Of a stretch of DNA of 64,000 bases, positions 16,539 through 25,317 are shown piece by piece. Positions within the stretch are counted from its first letter, which is position 1, and each line of letters begins with the position of its first letter. The position numbers and the translations under genes were made by a program. The stretch comes from Planctomycetaceae bacterium. Lineage in GTDB: Bacteria > Planctomycetota > Planctomycetia > Pirellulales > Pirellulaceae. The stretch is from contig JAEUIQ010000066.1 of NCBI GenBank assembly GCA_016794985.1, positions 20,656-84,655 on the forward strand. The letters are read 5' to 3'. A model generated the notes under the pieces. It was not told the DNA's origin and did not search any database. It saw only the letters and a program-made list of their open reading frames with translations.

Positions 16539-18923
16539 ATGTTTCGGTTCCATCGTCGGGAAGAATCTATTGAATTGAAGTTTATGTTGCGGCGAACAAA
16601 AACGTGGCCTTTGCTGACCCTGCTAGGGTTGGTGCTCGTTGGTTTGGCGGCCTATTTTTGCCGCGACTCGATCTACGATTTAAGCGATCCGGTTGACCAC
16701 CGCCCAACCTACATATTGGTCGTGTTGGACGATCTCGATTGGGACCTGGTTCAGCAGGATTGGTCAAACGACACTACCACGGCTCCGCGTTTTCCGGTGT
16801 TGCAGCAACTGGCCAAACAGGGAATGGTCTTTTCAAACTTTCACGCAACCACGCCCGTTTGCGGACCAGGTCGGGCATCGATTCTTTCGGGTCAGTTTGC
16901 TCATCGGCATGGCGCGCGGGTGAATCGTCCGGGGCACCCCACATCCCATGGGTTTGCCGGAGGCTTCAACGAGTATGGTCGGAATCGTGATTTCTCACGT
17001 CATTTCCAAAAGGGCAACTATGAGACCTGCTTCGTTGGAAAATACGTCCACGATGGCTTTCAACCTAATCGAGAGCTGGGGATCGGTTGGCCGGACCTTA
17101 TGCCGAGTGGCTGGAGTCGGTTTCATGCCGTTATGGGCGCCAACTACAACAATTTCTTTGTGGTCGATTCGGCCACCAACCAAACCAGAAAAGTTCAAGA
17201 TCAATATCGCATCGATTACGAGTCGGCGCAAGTGATTGCCATGCTGGATGGACAGAAAGAATCACGTCAGGCCCAATTGGTTTGCTGGTTCGTTTTGGCA
17301 CCCCACGATGCAGAAGACTTGACCCCGGCGAATCCACCTCGTTATGCGGGTGAATTTCTCGATGAAACGCCCCCATCGTTCTCTCGACACCCGGGCTCGA
17401 CCGGGCTCAAACTGCCCGCGACACTCAACGCCCTTCCTAGCCAATTGTCGCAAGAACAACGTGCCATCATCGAGGAGAAGTGGCGTGAACGCTTGCGAAC
17501 CATCAAGGCCTTCGACGAAAACCTAGGACGCATCCGCCAGTACTTGTCGGAAACAGATCGACTCAAAAACACCGTGTTTGTAATTACCTCAGACCACGGC
17601 TATCGCTTGGGAGACCACGGACATATGGGCAAACGATTGCCGTACGATCGTGTCACCAAAGTCCCGTTACTGATATCGGGAAAAAACATCCCGGCCGGAC
17701 GCAGCGACTTCTTGCTCGGCAATATCGATCTTGCCCCGACGCTGATTGATCTTGCATTGGGGCCAAACTCCATTCCCAACTCTGAATTCGACGGTAAGTC
17801 CTTCGCACCCTTATTATCGCAACCGAACATTGTTCCGTTTCAACGACACGAGCTATTGCTGGAATGCTGGGAGGCCGAAAATGTTTGGGGCACCCGCGTT
17901 CCCGGAGTTTGGACGATCCTCAGAGGCCAAAATTACAGTTATACGGAGTGGGCAGACGGCGATCGGGAATATTATCAACTAGATTCTGATCCCGAACAAT
18001 TGGACAATCGTATCGATTCACTTAGCTCCGAACAAACCGCGACCCTCAAACGACGACTTGCCGAACTGCGGCATTCGACCGAACGAAAGCCAATCATCAC
18101 GGCCTCCACCGACTCGTGGACCAAACTAGCCGCTTTCCCGCAAAATCTTAGCTACACGCCGCTCGAGTTGTCGGGATACGTCGATGCCGAGCTTGGCGTC
18201 GAATCGGTAACCCTCCAAGTGCATGACGAGGTTGCCAATCAATTCTGGAATGGCACAGAATGGCAGGATTCCACAGCGTCACTGTCGGCTGAATTGAAGA
18301 ACCCGGATGGCCTCGTTAGCCTTTGGCGATTTCCCTTGCGTATTTCGCAACCCAAGCTACAAAACCCGACCTTGCCTTCCGAACCGATAGGCTCCGCCCC
18401 CGTCGAGCGAAAGATCTCATTAGTTGTATCTGCCACGAATAAAAGCGGAGTCAATGAAAACAGAACCATCGAGCCACCGATGACTTTGCGATTGAGTGAC
18501 CCCGAAACATGGATCTTGCCGTTGGGAAAGCCGGACCCAGCGGCAACCACCTTCGCCTTGAGCGGGTTTGCGCACGGCCCGCTCCCAGTTCGCCTCGTAC
18601 GAATCACCATCCAGAACAAGAGCGACAATACTTACTGGAACGGACAAGCGTGGGTGCCAGACTATGTGCATATGGAAGCGCAGGTGGAACCAATCGCCAC
18701 GGGTGGGGCGAAATGGGATTTCACTTATCGAGGCGAGCTACACGATCGTTTGTATTTTAGCGCCCGAGCCCTGGATTCCGAGTTTCATTTTGATAGAACC
18801 CCAGCCTACTTTGAGTATCGTTTGAAAGAAGGTGTCTTGAATGCGGTCGTGAATAACGCGTTCCAACCGGATTGGGTGCCACAGACGCTAGCAGCGCCAA
18901 ATTCAGACTCTGGTTCCAATTGA
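16539..18923 (+). CDS. Sulfatase, membrane-anchored or exported, with C-terminal beta domains
   Basis: 794 residues. A hydrophobic N-terminal segment (WPLLTLLGLVLVGLAAYFC) serves as signal or anchor. The catalytic domain starts at YILVVLDDLDWD. The FGly motif VCGPGRASILSGQ sits at Cys108 and matches CxPxR exactly. VFVITSDHGYRLGDHGHMGKR carries the second metal-binding and the active-site basic residues. The catalytic part ends near residue 510. The remaining ~280 residues contain two or more copies of a beta-rich module with a recurring xFWNGxxWQ / TYWNGQAWVP pattern, possibly carbohydrate binding. The start is ATG at 16539; ATG at 16584 (MLRRTKTW) is an equally plausible alternative. The substrate is probably a sulfated polysaccharide, inferred from the family. 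Confidence 0.9.
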   Translation: MFRFHRREESIELKFMLRRTKTWPLLTLLGLVLVGLAAYFCRDSIYDLSDPVDHRPTYILVVLDDLDWDLVQQDWSNDTTTAPRFPVLQQLAKQGMVFSNFHATTPVCGPGRASILSGQFAHRHGARVNRPGHPTSHGFAGGFNEYGRNRDFSRHFQKGNYETCFVGKYVHDGFQPNRELGIGWPDLMPSGWSRFHAVMGANYNNFFVVDSATNQTRKVQDQYRIDYESAQVIAMLDGQKESRQAQLVCWFVLAPHDAEDLTPANPPRYAGEFLDETPPSFSRHPGSTGLKLPATLNALPSQLSQEQRAIIEEKWRERLRTIKAFDENLGRIRQYLSETDRLKNTVFVITSDHGYRLGDHGHMGKRLPYDRVTKVPLLISGKNIPAGRSDFLLGNIDLAPTLIDLALGPNSIPNSEFDGKSFAPLLSQPNIVPFQRHELLLECWEAENVWGTRVPGVWTILRGQNYSYTEWADGDREYYQLDSDPEQLDNRIDSLSSEQTATLKRRLAELRHSTERKPIITASTDSWTKLAAFPQNLSYTPLELSGYVDAELGVESVTLQVHDEVANQFWNGTEWQDSTASLSAELKNPDGLVSLWRFPLRISQPKLQNPTLPSEPIGSAPVERKISLVVSATNKSGVNENRTIEPPMTLRLSDPETWILPLGKPDPAATTFALSGFAHGPLPVRLVRITIQNKSDNTYWNGQAWVPDYVHMEAQVEPIATGGAKWDFTYRGELHDRLYFSARALDSEFHFDRTPAYFEYRLKEGVLNAVVNNAFQPDWVPQTLAAPNSDSGSN

Positions 18924-19032
18924 CGTTTCGCCTTGAATTTTGACAATTCTGACTCGAATGACCACTCAAGGAAGAGTGGCCAGACCATCAGATTTTTTCG
19001 ATCTGAAGCTATTGGCAAGGAGGCCATCTGCA

Positions 19033-20565
19033 ATGCCGAATGTAGAGCTATCTCGTCTTGGTATCAGCCTACAAGGAATTCTCTCGGAAGCGTCATTCGT
19101 CGGTGCTGATGATTTCTTCGTCCGTTCGTGTTGTGGAAATGCCGCCGAGTGTCGACCGGGCGATCTGTTTGTGGCATTAGTCGGCTCCGACGACGATGGC
19201 CACCTTCATATCGAGCAGGCAATTTCGGCAGGCGCAAGCATGCTCTTGGTCGAACGATTGGTTGCGACCGATCTTCCACAATGCTTGGTACCGGATACTC
19301 GCCGAGCTTATGCGCTGGTTTGCCAGGCCCTTGCTGGCGGTCCGTGCGACTACATGAAGACGATTGGAATCACGGGCAGTCACGGCAAGACTAGCATTGC
19401 CGCCCTATTGGAGAGCATTCTGGCAGCTTCAGGGAAACGAGTTGGCGCGATTCAATCGCTGGGCGCCACCATCGGCGGCCGTACTATGACGCGTGACCCG
19501 TTGGCTTGGACAGCCCCGCAGTTATCCTTCTTGCTTGCTCGACAAGTCATCGAAGAATGCTCCCACGCGATCGTTGAACTTCCCAGCCAATGTCTGGCGA
19601 GTTACCAAGCGACCGGTGTTCAATTGGATGTCGCCATCCTCTGCAACGTGCGCCGTCAGCACTTGAACCTCCACGGCAACTTGACCAACTACCGAAGAGT
19701 CAAAACGCGCATCTTCGATCATTTAAAGTCCGGTGGTGTAGCGGTGGTTAATGCAGATGACCCTTTGTGTCACGAACTGCTGCCCACGCTCACAATACCG
19801 TGCTTGACGTACGGAGTGGTGCAAGAGGCAAATGTTCAAGGCAAGGTCTTAGAGCAGGCGTGGGGCGAACAAGTCATCATGATTACCGCTGGCAATGAGT
19901 CGATTGTGGTTCGAACCGCTCAAACCGGCCAACAATTCCTCGAACATTGCCTGGCCGCAGCGACTGCTGCGTTGGCGTTGGGACTGGGCTTGACCGATAT
20001 CGCGCGAGGGCTGGAACAGTGCCATGTCGTCTCCGGACGCATGCAAACCGTCCAATGTGGCCAACCGTTTGGAGTCTTGGTCGACGCCGCAGACCAAGCC
20101 GATCAATTAGCAGTCCTATTCAAGACATCGCGCTACTCCGAATCAGGCCGCACCATTTGCGTTTGCACGCACCATGACGATCAAACCACTGAACAACGTT
20201 ATCAACTTGGGAAAATTGCGGAGCGTGGCGCCAAGGTGGTTGTGATAACCGGACGTCACACTTCCCTGGGCGAAGTTGACTACGAACCCATTCATCAGAT
20301 ATTAGACGGTTTCAAGCACCCAGGCCGTGTTCAAGTCATCCCTGATAGAATTCGCGCGATTGAATGGGCGTTGTCTCAAGCTCGTCCCGGAGACACCGTA
20401 TTGATTACCGGAGCGGGGCACCGCCCGGTGGTCACCGCGGGGGAAGATCGATGGGACGTGACCGACGCGGATGTCTGCCAAGCGTGGCTTTATGAACAAA
20501 CAAAAGCGGGATCAACGGACGACGACTGGAATGACTCGATTTATTCGATAGAAGATTATCGCTGA
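19033..20565 (+). CDS. Mur ligase family protein, divergent MurE-like paralogue
   Basis: 510 residues. The start at 19033 is fixed by AAGGAGG nine bases upstream. The three Mur ligase domains are present: N-terminal UDP-binding-like domain, central ATPase with P-loop TGSHGKTS (residues 114-121) and the C-terminal ligase domain. The central domain keeps the Lys corresponding to the carbamylated lysine of MurE (K224 in NYRRVKTRIF). Other MurE signatures are changed: DHLDYHG reads QHLNLHG, the EVSSHAL segment reads ELPSQCL, the diaminopimelate DNPR site reads GRHT, the GDRD-type segment reads CTHHDDQT and GKGHE reads GAGHRP. The overall length and order fit MurE, but the substrate site does not. 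It may ligate a different amino acid or be catalytically altered. It lies just before the thioredoxin-glycosyltransferase-nth operon. Confidence 0.8.
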   Translation: MPNVELSRLGISLQGILSEASFVGADDFFVRSCCGNAAECRPGDLFVALVGSDDDGHLHIEQAISAGASMLLVERLVATDLPQCLVPDTRRAYALVCQALAGGPCDYMKTIGITGSHGKTSIAALLESILAASGKRVGAIQSLGATIGGRTMTRDPLAWTAPQLSFLLARQVIEECSHAIVELPSQCLASYQATGVQLDVAILCNVRRQHLNLHGNLTNYRRVKTRIFDHLKSGGVAVVNADDPLCHELLPTLTIPCLTYGVVQEANVQGKVLEQAWGEQVIMITAGNESIVVRTAQTGQQFLEHCLAAATAALALGLGLTDIARGLEQCHVVSGRMQTVQCGQPFGVLVDAADQADQLAVLFKTSRYSESGRTICVCTHHDDQTTEQRYQLGKIAERGAKVVVITGRHTSLGEVDYEPIHQILDGFKHPGRVQVIPDRIRAIEWALSQARPGDTVLITGAGHRPVVTAGEDRWDVTDADVCQAWLYEQTKAGSTDDDWNDSIYSIEDYR

Positions 20566-20683
20566 GTCTCGCCAGCCATTCTGGCTTTGCGGAGCTTCGT
20601 CGGGAACCGACCTGCTTGCCTCTGCTGGCGTTGGTCGCCATAATGTCGGGCGACCAGGGAGCACTCGGTCAGGAATATTCTTC

Positions 20684-21751
20684 ATGTTTTCATGCATTTT
20701 TTTGGCAAAACTCGTCGGATGTGCATTGCTATGTATTGCCACCGAAGAGCGGGACCCTCGTGTTCCTCAAATGCTACTTCCCGCCATCCATAGTCAAGAA
20801 GTTCAGGACGCATTGGAACTCGAACCGGCCGATCGAGAATGGCTAGAATCGCAATTCCTTGAGTTGGATGGTGTTTGGTGGCGTGCCAGATTATTGCCCG
20901 AGACAGAGCGACAGCAGACAGTCGCTGAAGTCGAGTCCAAGTTACTCGAACGCCTTTCGAAAAAACTGACGCCGAAACAAATCGAGCGTCTGCGACAACT
21001 CGTGGTGCAAGCTCAAGGCACGCGAGCCTTGTTGCGCACCGACATCGCAGAAGTTTTAAAACTAAGTGCGGAGCAACGACAGCAACTGAGCGAGTTGGCA
21101 ACCGCCACCGTAGAGATTCAACAACAAGTGGATGCTCAGCGAGCAGCGGGCGGTGACCTGTCAGAGCTACAAAAACAGTGGCAAGAGCAACAGCAAAAAG
21201 AACAACTCGAGTCGATTCGGTTGCTTGATACGACGCAGAAAAAGGCGTGGGCTCAAGTCGCGGGCGAATTGGTCGATCTGACGAAAGCTCAACGCATCTA
21301 CCCGATGGCTCCCGAATTCGCGGAGTCGAGCAAATGGCTGGGCAAATCGCCGGGCTTGATAAAGGACATGAAAGGCAAGGTGGTCGTCGTCCATTTCTAC
21401 GCGTTCCAATGCATCAATTGCCAACGCAACTTTCATCACTACAACACCTGGCGAGATCAATGGGCGGGCGAAGACGTGGTAGTGGTTGGAATACAGACGC
21501 CTGAAACCCCAGCTGAGAGCAATATTGATTTGGTGCGTCAAGCCATCGAAAAAGATCAATTTCGCTTCCCGGTCATCATGGACTCCGACCATGCCAATTG
21601 GAAGGCTTGGGGTAACACGATGTGGCCCACCGTCTACGTTATCGACAAACGCGGCTATATTCGAATGTGGTGGCAAGGCGAACTGAACTGGCAAGGTGCA
21701 ACCGGCGACCAACAGGTGACTAAAATTGTCGACCAACTATTAAAAGAATAA
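20684..21751 (+). CDS. Exported thioredoxin-like (AhpC/TSA, redoxin) protein
   Basis: 355 residues. A short hydrophobic N-terminus (FLAKLVGCALLCIA) suggests export, perhaps as a lipoprotein via LVGC. Residues ~50-200 are charged and helical (repeated QQ/EQ stretches, a coiled-coil-like region). The C-terminal ~150 residues form a thioredoxin fold: VVVVHFYAFQCINCQRNF holds the redox pair Cys243/Cys246 in a CINC motif, and NTMWPTVYVIDKRG is the cis-Pro region. It should carry out thiol-disulfide exchange in the periplasm. The stop lies 10 bp before the glycosyltransferase start, so the two are probably one transcript. The start is supported by AGGA about ten bases upstream of ATG. Confidence 0.82.
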   Translation: MFSCIFLAKLVGCALLCIATEERDPRVPQMLLPAIHSQEVQDALELEPADREWLESQFLELDGVWWRARLLPETERQQTVAEVESKLLERLSKKLTPKQIERLRQLVVQAQGTRALLRTDIAEVLKLSAEQRQQLSELATATVEIQQQVDAQRAAGGDLSELQKQWQEQQQKEQLESIRLLDTTQKKAWAQVAGELVDLTKAQRIYPMAPEFAESSKWLGKSPGLIKDMKGKVVVVHFYAFQCINCQRNFHHYNTWRDQWAGEDVVVVGIQTPETPAESNIDLVRQAIEKDQFRFPVIMDSDHANWKAWGNTMWPTVYVIDKRGYIRMWWQGELNWQGATGDQQVTKIVDQLLKE

Positions 21752-21761
21752 CGGCAAAGGT

Positions 21762-22748
21762 ATGGACCCAGCGTTTTCGATTGTAATTCCCGTCTACAAT
21801 GAGCAGGACAGTCTACGCCAATTATTCTCGGAAATTTACGCCGTTTCCATCGATCTAACGACAAACTGGGAAGTGATCTTCGTCGATGACGGATCCACCG
21901 ACGATTCATGGTCTCGCATTGAGGAGTTGGCGAAAACGTACCCGCAGGTTTGCGGGGTTCAGTTCCGCCGCAACTTTGGAAAAGCGGCAGCGTTGACCGC
22001 CGGAGTTGAAGCCGCTCAGTTTCCGATCATTTTCACGATGGACGCGGATCTGCAAGACAATCCGGTTGAGATTCCAAGATTTTTGGCTCAATTAAATGAA
22101 GGCCAAGATGTGGTCAGCGGCTGGAAACAAGTCCGCAACGACCCCATGGACAAGACCGTTCCCTCAAGAGTGTTCAATTTCTTGGTCGGCCGACTGACCG
22201 GGGTCAAGTTACGTGATCATAACTGCGGGTTCAAATGCTATCGTCGCGAAGTATTTGACGAAGTTCGGATCTACGGTGAACTGCATCGTTTCGTTCCAGT
22301 GTTGGCAGCCAGTTACGGATTTCGTATCGGTGAAATGAGTGTACAGCATCGCGCGCGCCAGCACGGTAAGAGCAAATACGGTTGGCGCCGCATTTACCGC
22401 GGACTACTGGACCTGCTGACGGTCGTCATGTTGACCAACTATCGACAACGCCCCCAACATTTGATTGGATTGTTGGGAGGTATGAGCCTGATGGTGGGCA
22501 TCGCTGGGTTGACGGCGATGGGAGGCTATTGGGTTATGCGTCAGATTGGAGTTTTGGACCCGGAAGTGTGGAGTCCCTTGCATCAGAGGCCGATCGTTTT
22601 GTACGCCTTAGGGGCGTTGTTGCTGGGCGGCCAATTGATGTCGGTTGGGTTGTTGGCCGAATTATTGACCGCCCAAACGGCTGGACAAACAAGACACTTT
22701 TCGATTCGGCAAACAACTCCCAAACCCCAGCCCCCCGTTGCATCATGA
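21762..22748 (+). CDS. Family 2 glycosyltransferase, polyprenyl-phosphate type
   Basis: 328 residues. The GT-A domain occupies residues 1-230: FSIVIPVYNEQDSL, VIFVDDGSTDDSW and the metal-binding MDADLQDNP (DxD). NCGFKCYRREVF and RHGKSKYGWRRI are characteristic of the DPM1/GtrB-like group. Two C-terminal transmembrane helices follow (LIGLLGGMSLMVGIAGLTAM; VLYALGALLLGGQLMSVGLL). These enzymes transfer a sugar from a nucleotide sugar to undecaprenyl (or dolichyl) phosphate on the cytoplasmic face of the membrane. The gene ends in an ATGA overlap with nth. The sugar and the acceptor polymer are unknown. Confidence 0.9.
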   Translation: MDPAFSIVIPVYNEQDSLRQLFSEIYAVSIDLTTNWEVIFVDDGSTDDSWSRIEELAKTYPQVCGVQFRRNFGKAAALTAGVEAAQFPIIFTMDADLQDNPVEIPRFLAQLNEGQDVVSGWKQVRNDPMDKTVPSRVFNFLVGRLTGVKLRDHNCGFKCYRREVFDEVRIYGELHRFVPVLAASYGFRIGEMSVQHRARQHGKSKYGWRRIYRGLLDLLTVVMLTNYRQRPQHLIGLLGGMSLMVGIAGLTAMGGYWVMRQIGVLDPEVWSPLHQRPIVLYALGALLLGGQLMSVGLLAELLTAQTAGQTRHFSIRQTTPKPQPPVAS

Positions 22749-23386
22749 AGAAGAACGAACGGGCCGCGTTTGTCGAGCGGCGATTACAGGAGCTTTATCC
22801 GTCTCCGCCAATCCCGTTGAGGCATCGTGATCCTTACACGCTGTTGGTTGCGGTGCTGTTGAGCGCGCAGTGCACGGACGAACGAGTGAACCAAGTCACA
22901 CCGGCTCTATTTCAATTGGCCGATAATCCCAAGGCGATGTCCGAACGGTCCGTTGAAGAGGTGAACGCGATCGTGCGACCATGTGGCCTAGCGCCGCGGA
23001 AAGCGGCAGCGATTGTTGGACTGTCTAAGATTTTGGTTCAACAACACGGTTCACAAGTCCCCGCGAGTTGGGAGGCGTTGGAAGCTCTGCCCGGTGTTGG
23101 ACACAAAACGGCCAGCGTCGTCATGGCCCAAGCCTTTGGTATCCCAGCTTTTCCGGTCGATACTCATATTCACCGCCTTGCAGCTCGTTGGGGTCTATCG
23201 AGTGGCAAGAGCGTCGAACAAACCGAAAAAGATCTAAAACGACTTTTCCCACAAAGCCGTTGGAATGAACTGCATCTGCAAATCATTTATTATGGCCGCG
23301 AACATTGCACTGCCCGAGGCTGCGATGGCACGCGCTGCGATATCTGCCGCACGTGCTACCCAAATCGCAAGCCACCAAAAAAGTAG
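22745..23386 (+). CDS. nth: Endonuclease III
   Basis: 213 residues. It is a base-excision repair DNA glycosylase/AP lyase removing oxidised pyrimidines. The start is the ATG at 22745 inside the ATGA overlap with the upstream glycosyltransferase. The helix-hairpin-helix LPGVGHKTASVV carries the catalytic Lys121 (E. coli K120), and FPVDTHIHRL carries the catalytic Asp139 (E. coli D138). The C-terminal cysteines are C188, C193, C198, C201 and C204. They do not follow the C-x6-C-x2-C-x5-C spacing of E. coli, so the iron-sulfur cluster is rearranged or has different ligands. The gene converges with typA with 14 bp between stops. Confidence 0.93.
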   Translation: MKKNERAAFVERRLQELYPSPPIPLRHRDPYTLLVAVLLSAQCTDERVNQVTPALFQLADNPKAMSERSVEEVNAIVRPCGLAPRKAAAIVGLSKILVQQHGSQVPASWEALEALPGVGHKTASVVMAQAFGIPAFPVDTHIHRLAARWGLSSGKSVEQTEKDLKRLFPQSRWNELHLQIIYYGREHCTARGCDGTRCDICRTCYPNRKPPKK

Positions 23387-23400
23387 TCGGAAACCAAGGA

Positions 23401-25221
23401 TTAGGCATTCACGACGCGACTACGACGGCGGCGTTCCGATTCCGAGAGAATCGCTTTCCGCAGGCGAATCGACTTGGGCGTGATTTCGACCCACTCGTCG
23501 TCCTCGATGTACTCCAACGCTTCCTCGAGCGACATCTTGATGGCCGGCTTCAAAATAATGTTCTCATCGCTGCCGGCAGCTCTGACGTTAGTCAGTTGCT
23601 TCTCTTTCGTCGGATTAACCGGCAAGTCATTATCCCGGCAATGTTCTCCAACAATCATGCCTTCATAAACTTCATCGCCTGGAGCCACAAACATTTCACC
23701 GCGAGCTTGCAGGCTGAACAAGGAATATCCAACGGCTTTCCCACCGACATTGGAAATCAACGCGCCGTTCTGACGGCCCTGCAACTTGCCGTCCACCTCA
23801 CGAAACTCCTTGAAACGATGATTCATCACGACCGTTCCTTTGGTCGCATTCAGCAACCTCGCTCGGAGTCCGATCAATCCACGAGATGGGATATCGAAAT
23901 GAGCGACGGTCTGATCTCCGCGCCCCGTCATTTCCAGCAAGTCGCCGCGACGGTTGCCGATCGCTTCCATCACAGATCCGAAATACTCGGTTGGAACGTG
24001 AATGACCAAATGTTCGCATGGTTCCATCCGCACGCCATTTTCGTATTTGGTCAACACTTGGGGCTTGCCGACGCTTAACTCGAACCCTTCGCGGCGCATG
24101 GTTTCAATTAGAACGGACAAGTGCAGCACGCCACGACCAGACACGGCATACTTGTCGCCTTGTTCGGTTTCCTCGACACGCAGCGCGACGTTTCGTTCCA
24201 GCTCTTTGAACAAGCGCTGCCTCAACTGACGACCCGTCACATACTTTCCATCGCGTCCGGCTAAAGGCGACGAGTTGATTGTAAACATCATTTGCAAAGT
24301 GGGTTGATCCACTGCAATGCGTGGCAACGGCTCCAAAAAGCTTGGGTCCGTGATGGTGTCGCCGATATCGGCGTCCTGTAAGCCAACCAGTGCTACAATG
24401 TCGCCGGCGTGAGCTTCCATGACCTCGGTACGTCCCAACTTGTCGAAAACAAAAACTTGGGCGACTTTTTCTTGATGCACCGACCCATCGGCGACAATGA
24501 CGGACACGTTGTCGTTCTTGTGAATCGTGCCCGACTCGATACGACCGATCATGATCCGCCCGACGTATTCCGACCAATCCAATGTCGTGACCCGCATCCG
24601 GAATTCCGGACGCGAATCGATTTTCGGCGGTGGAACATGCTTCAATACCAAATCCAAAATCGGTTGCATGCTCGCACCATCTGGATCATCCAACGAGTAC
24701 TTGGCAAATCCCGCTTTGGCAGATGCGAAAACGTGACAGAAGCTTTCCCAATGCGAATCGCCTCCCAATTCCACGATCAGTGCCAACGTTTCGTCGACCA
24801 CTTCCATGGCTCGGGCGTCCGGGCGATCGATCTTATTAACCACGACAATTGGCCGCAGTCCATGCTCCAGCGCCTTCGAAAGCACAAACCGGGTCTGCGG
24901 CATTGGCCCCTCCGCCGCGTCTACCAACACCAATGCTCCGTCGGCCATCTGCAAAACTCGCTCGACCTCACCGCCGAAATCCGCGTGGCCAGGGGTATCA
25001 ATGATATTGATTTTGGTGCCCTGGTAGGGGATCGAAATATTCTTGGCCAAAATCGTGATCCCACGCTCTCGCTCCAAGTCGTTCGAGTCCAAGATACGTT
25101 CGCCTTCAAGTTGCGAATCGCGAAATTGGCCACTCTGGCGCAGGAGACAATCCACCAAGGTGGTCTTGCCGTGATCAACGTGGGCGATGATAACGATATT
25201 GCGGATAGCGTTGCGATTCAT
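23401..25221 (-). CDS. typA: Translational GTPase TypA/BipA
   Basis: 606 residues, the usual length for the family. It is a ribosome-associated GTPase involved in 50S assembly and stress adaptation. The G motifs are all intact: AHVDHGKTT (G1, residues 13-21), RGIT (G2), DTPGHADF (G3), NKID (G4) and SAK (G5). EF-G-like domains III and V follow, and the C-terminal TypA-specific domain includes TKGTVVMNHRFKEF and KAVGYSLFSLQARG. The start ATG at 25221 is immediately followed by the G1 strand. The gene is monocistronic in appearance. Confidence 0.96.
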   Translation of the reverse strand: MNRNAIRNIVIIAHVDHGKTTLVDCLLRQSGQFRDSQLEGERILDSNDLERERGITILAKNISIPYQGTKINIIDTPGHADFGGEVERVLQMADGALVLVDAAEGPMPQTRFVLSKALEHGLRPIVVVNKIDRPDARAMEVVDETLALIVELGGDSHWESFCHVFASAKAGFAKYSLDDPDGASMQPILDLVLKHVPPPKIDSRPEFRMRVTTLDWSEYVGRIMIGRIESGTIHKNDNVSVIVADGSVHQEKVAQVFVFDKLGRTEVMEAHAGDIVALVGLQDADIGDTITDPSFLEPLPRIAVDQPTLQMMFTINSSPLAGRDGKYVTGRQLRQRLFKELERNVALRVEETEQGDKYAVSGRGVLHLSVLIETMRREGFELSVGKPQVLTKYENGVRMEPCEHLVIHVPTEYFGSVMEAIGNRRGDLLEMTGRGDQTVAHFDIPSRGLIGLRARLLNATKGTVVMNHRFKEFREVDGKLQGRQNGALISNVGGKAVGYSLFSLQARGEMFVAPGDEVYEGMIVGEHCRDNDLPVNPTKEKQLTNVRAAGSDENIILKPAIKMSLEEALEYIEDDEWVEITPKSIRLRKAILSESERRRRSRVVNA

Positions 25222-25317
25222 AATCTTGGGGGTTCAATCCCACAAATACTCGGAACGGACGGCAAGACTAGAAACTATTCCTAGCCTTCGACCAGCCACT
25301 GTCGCGAGTATCGTCGG

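Noticed and set aside
23305..24078. Plus-strand frame opposite typA and the end of nth
   Set aside because: It lies entirely within two well-supported genes and has no recognisable domain.
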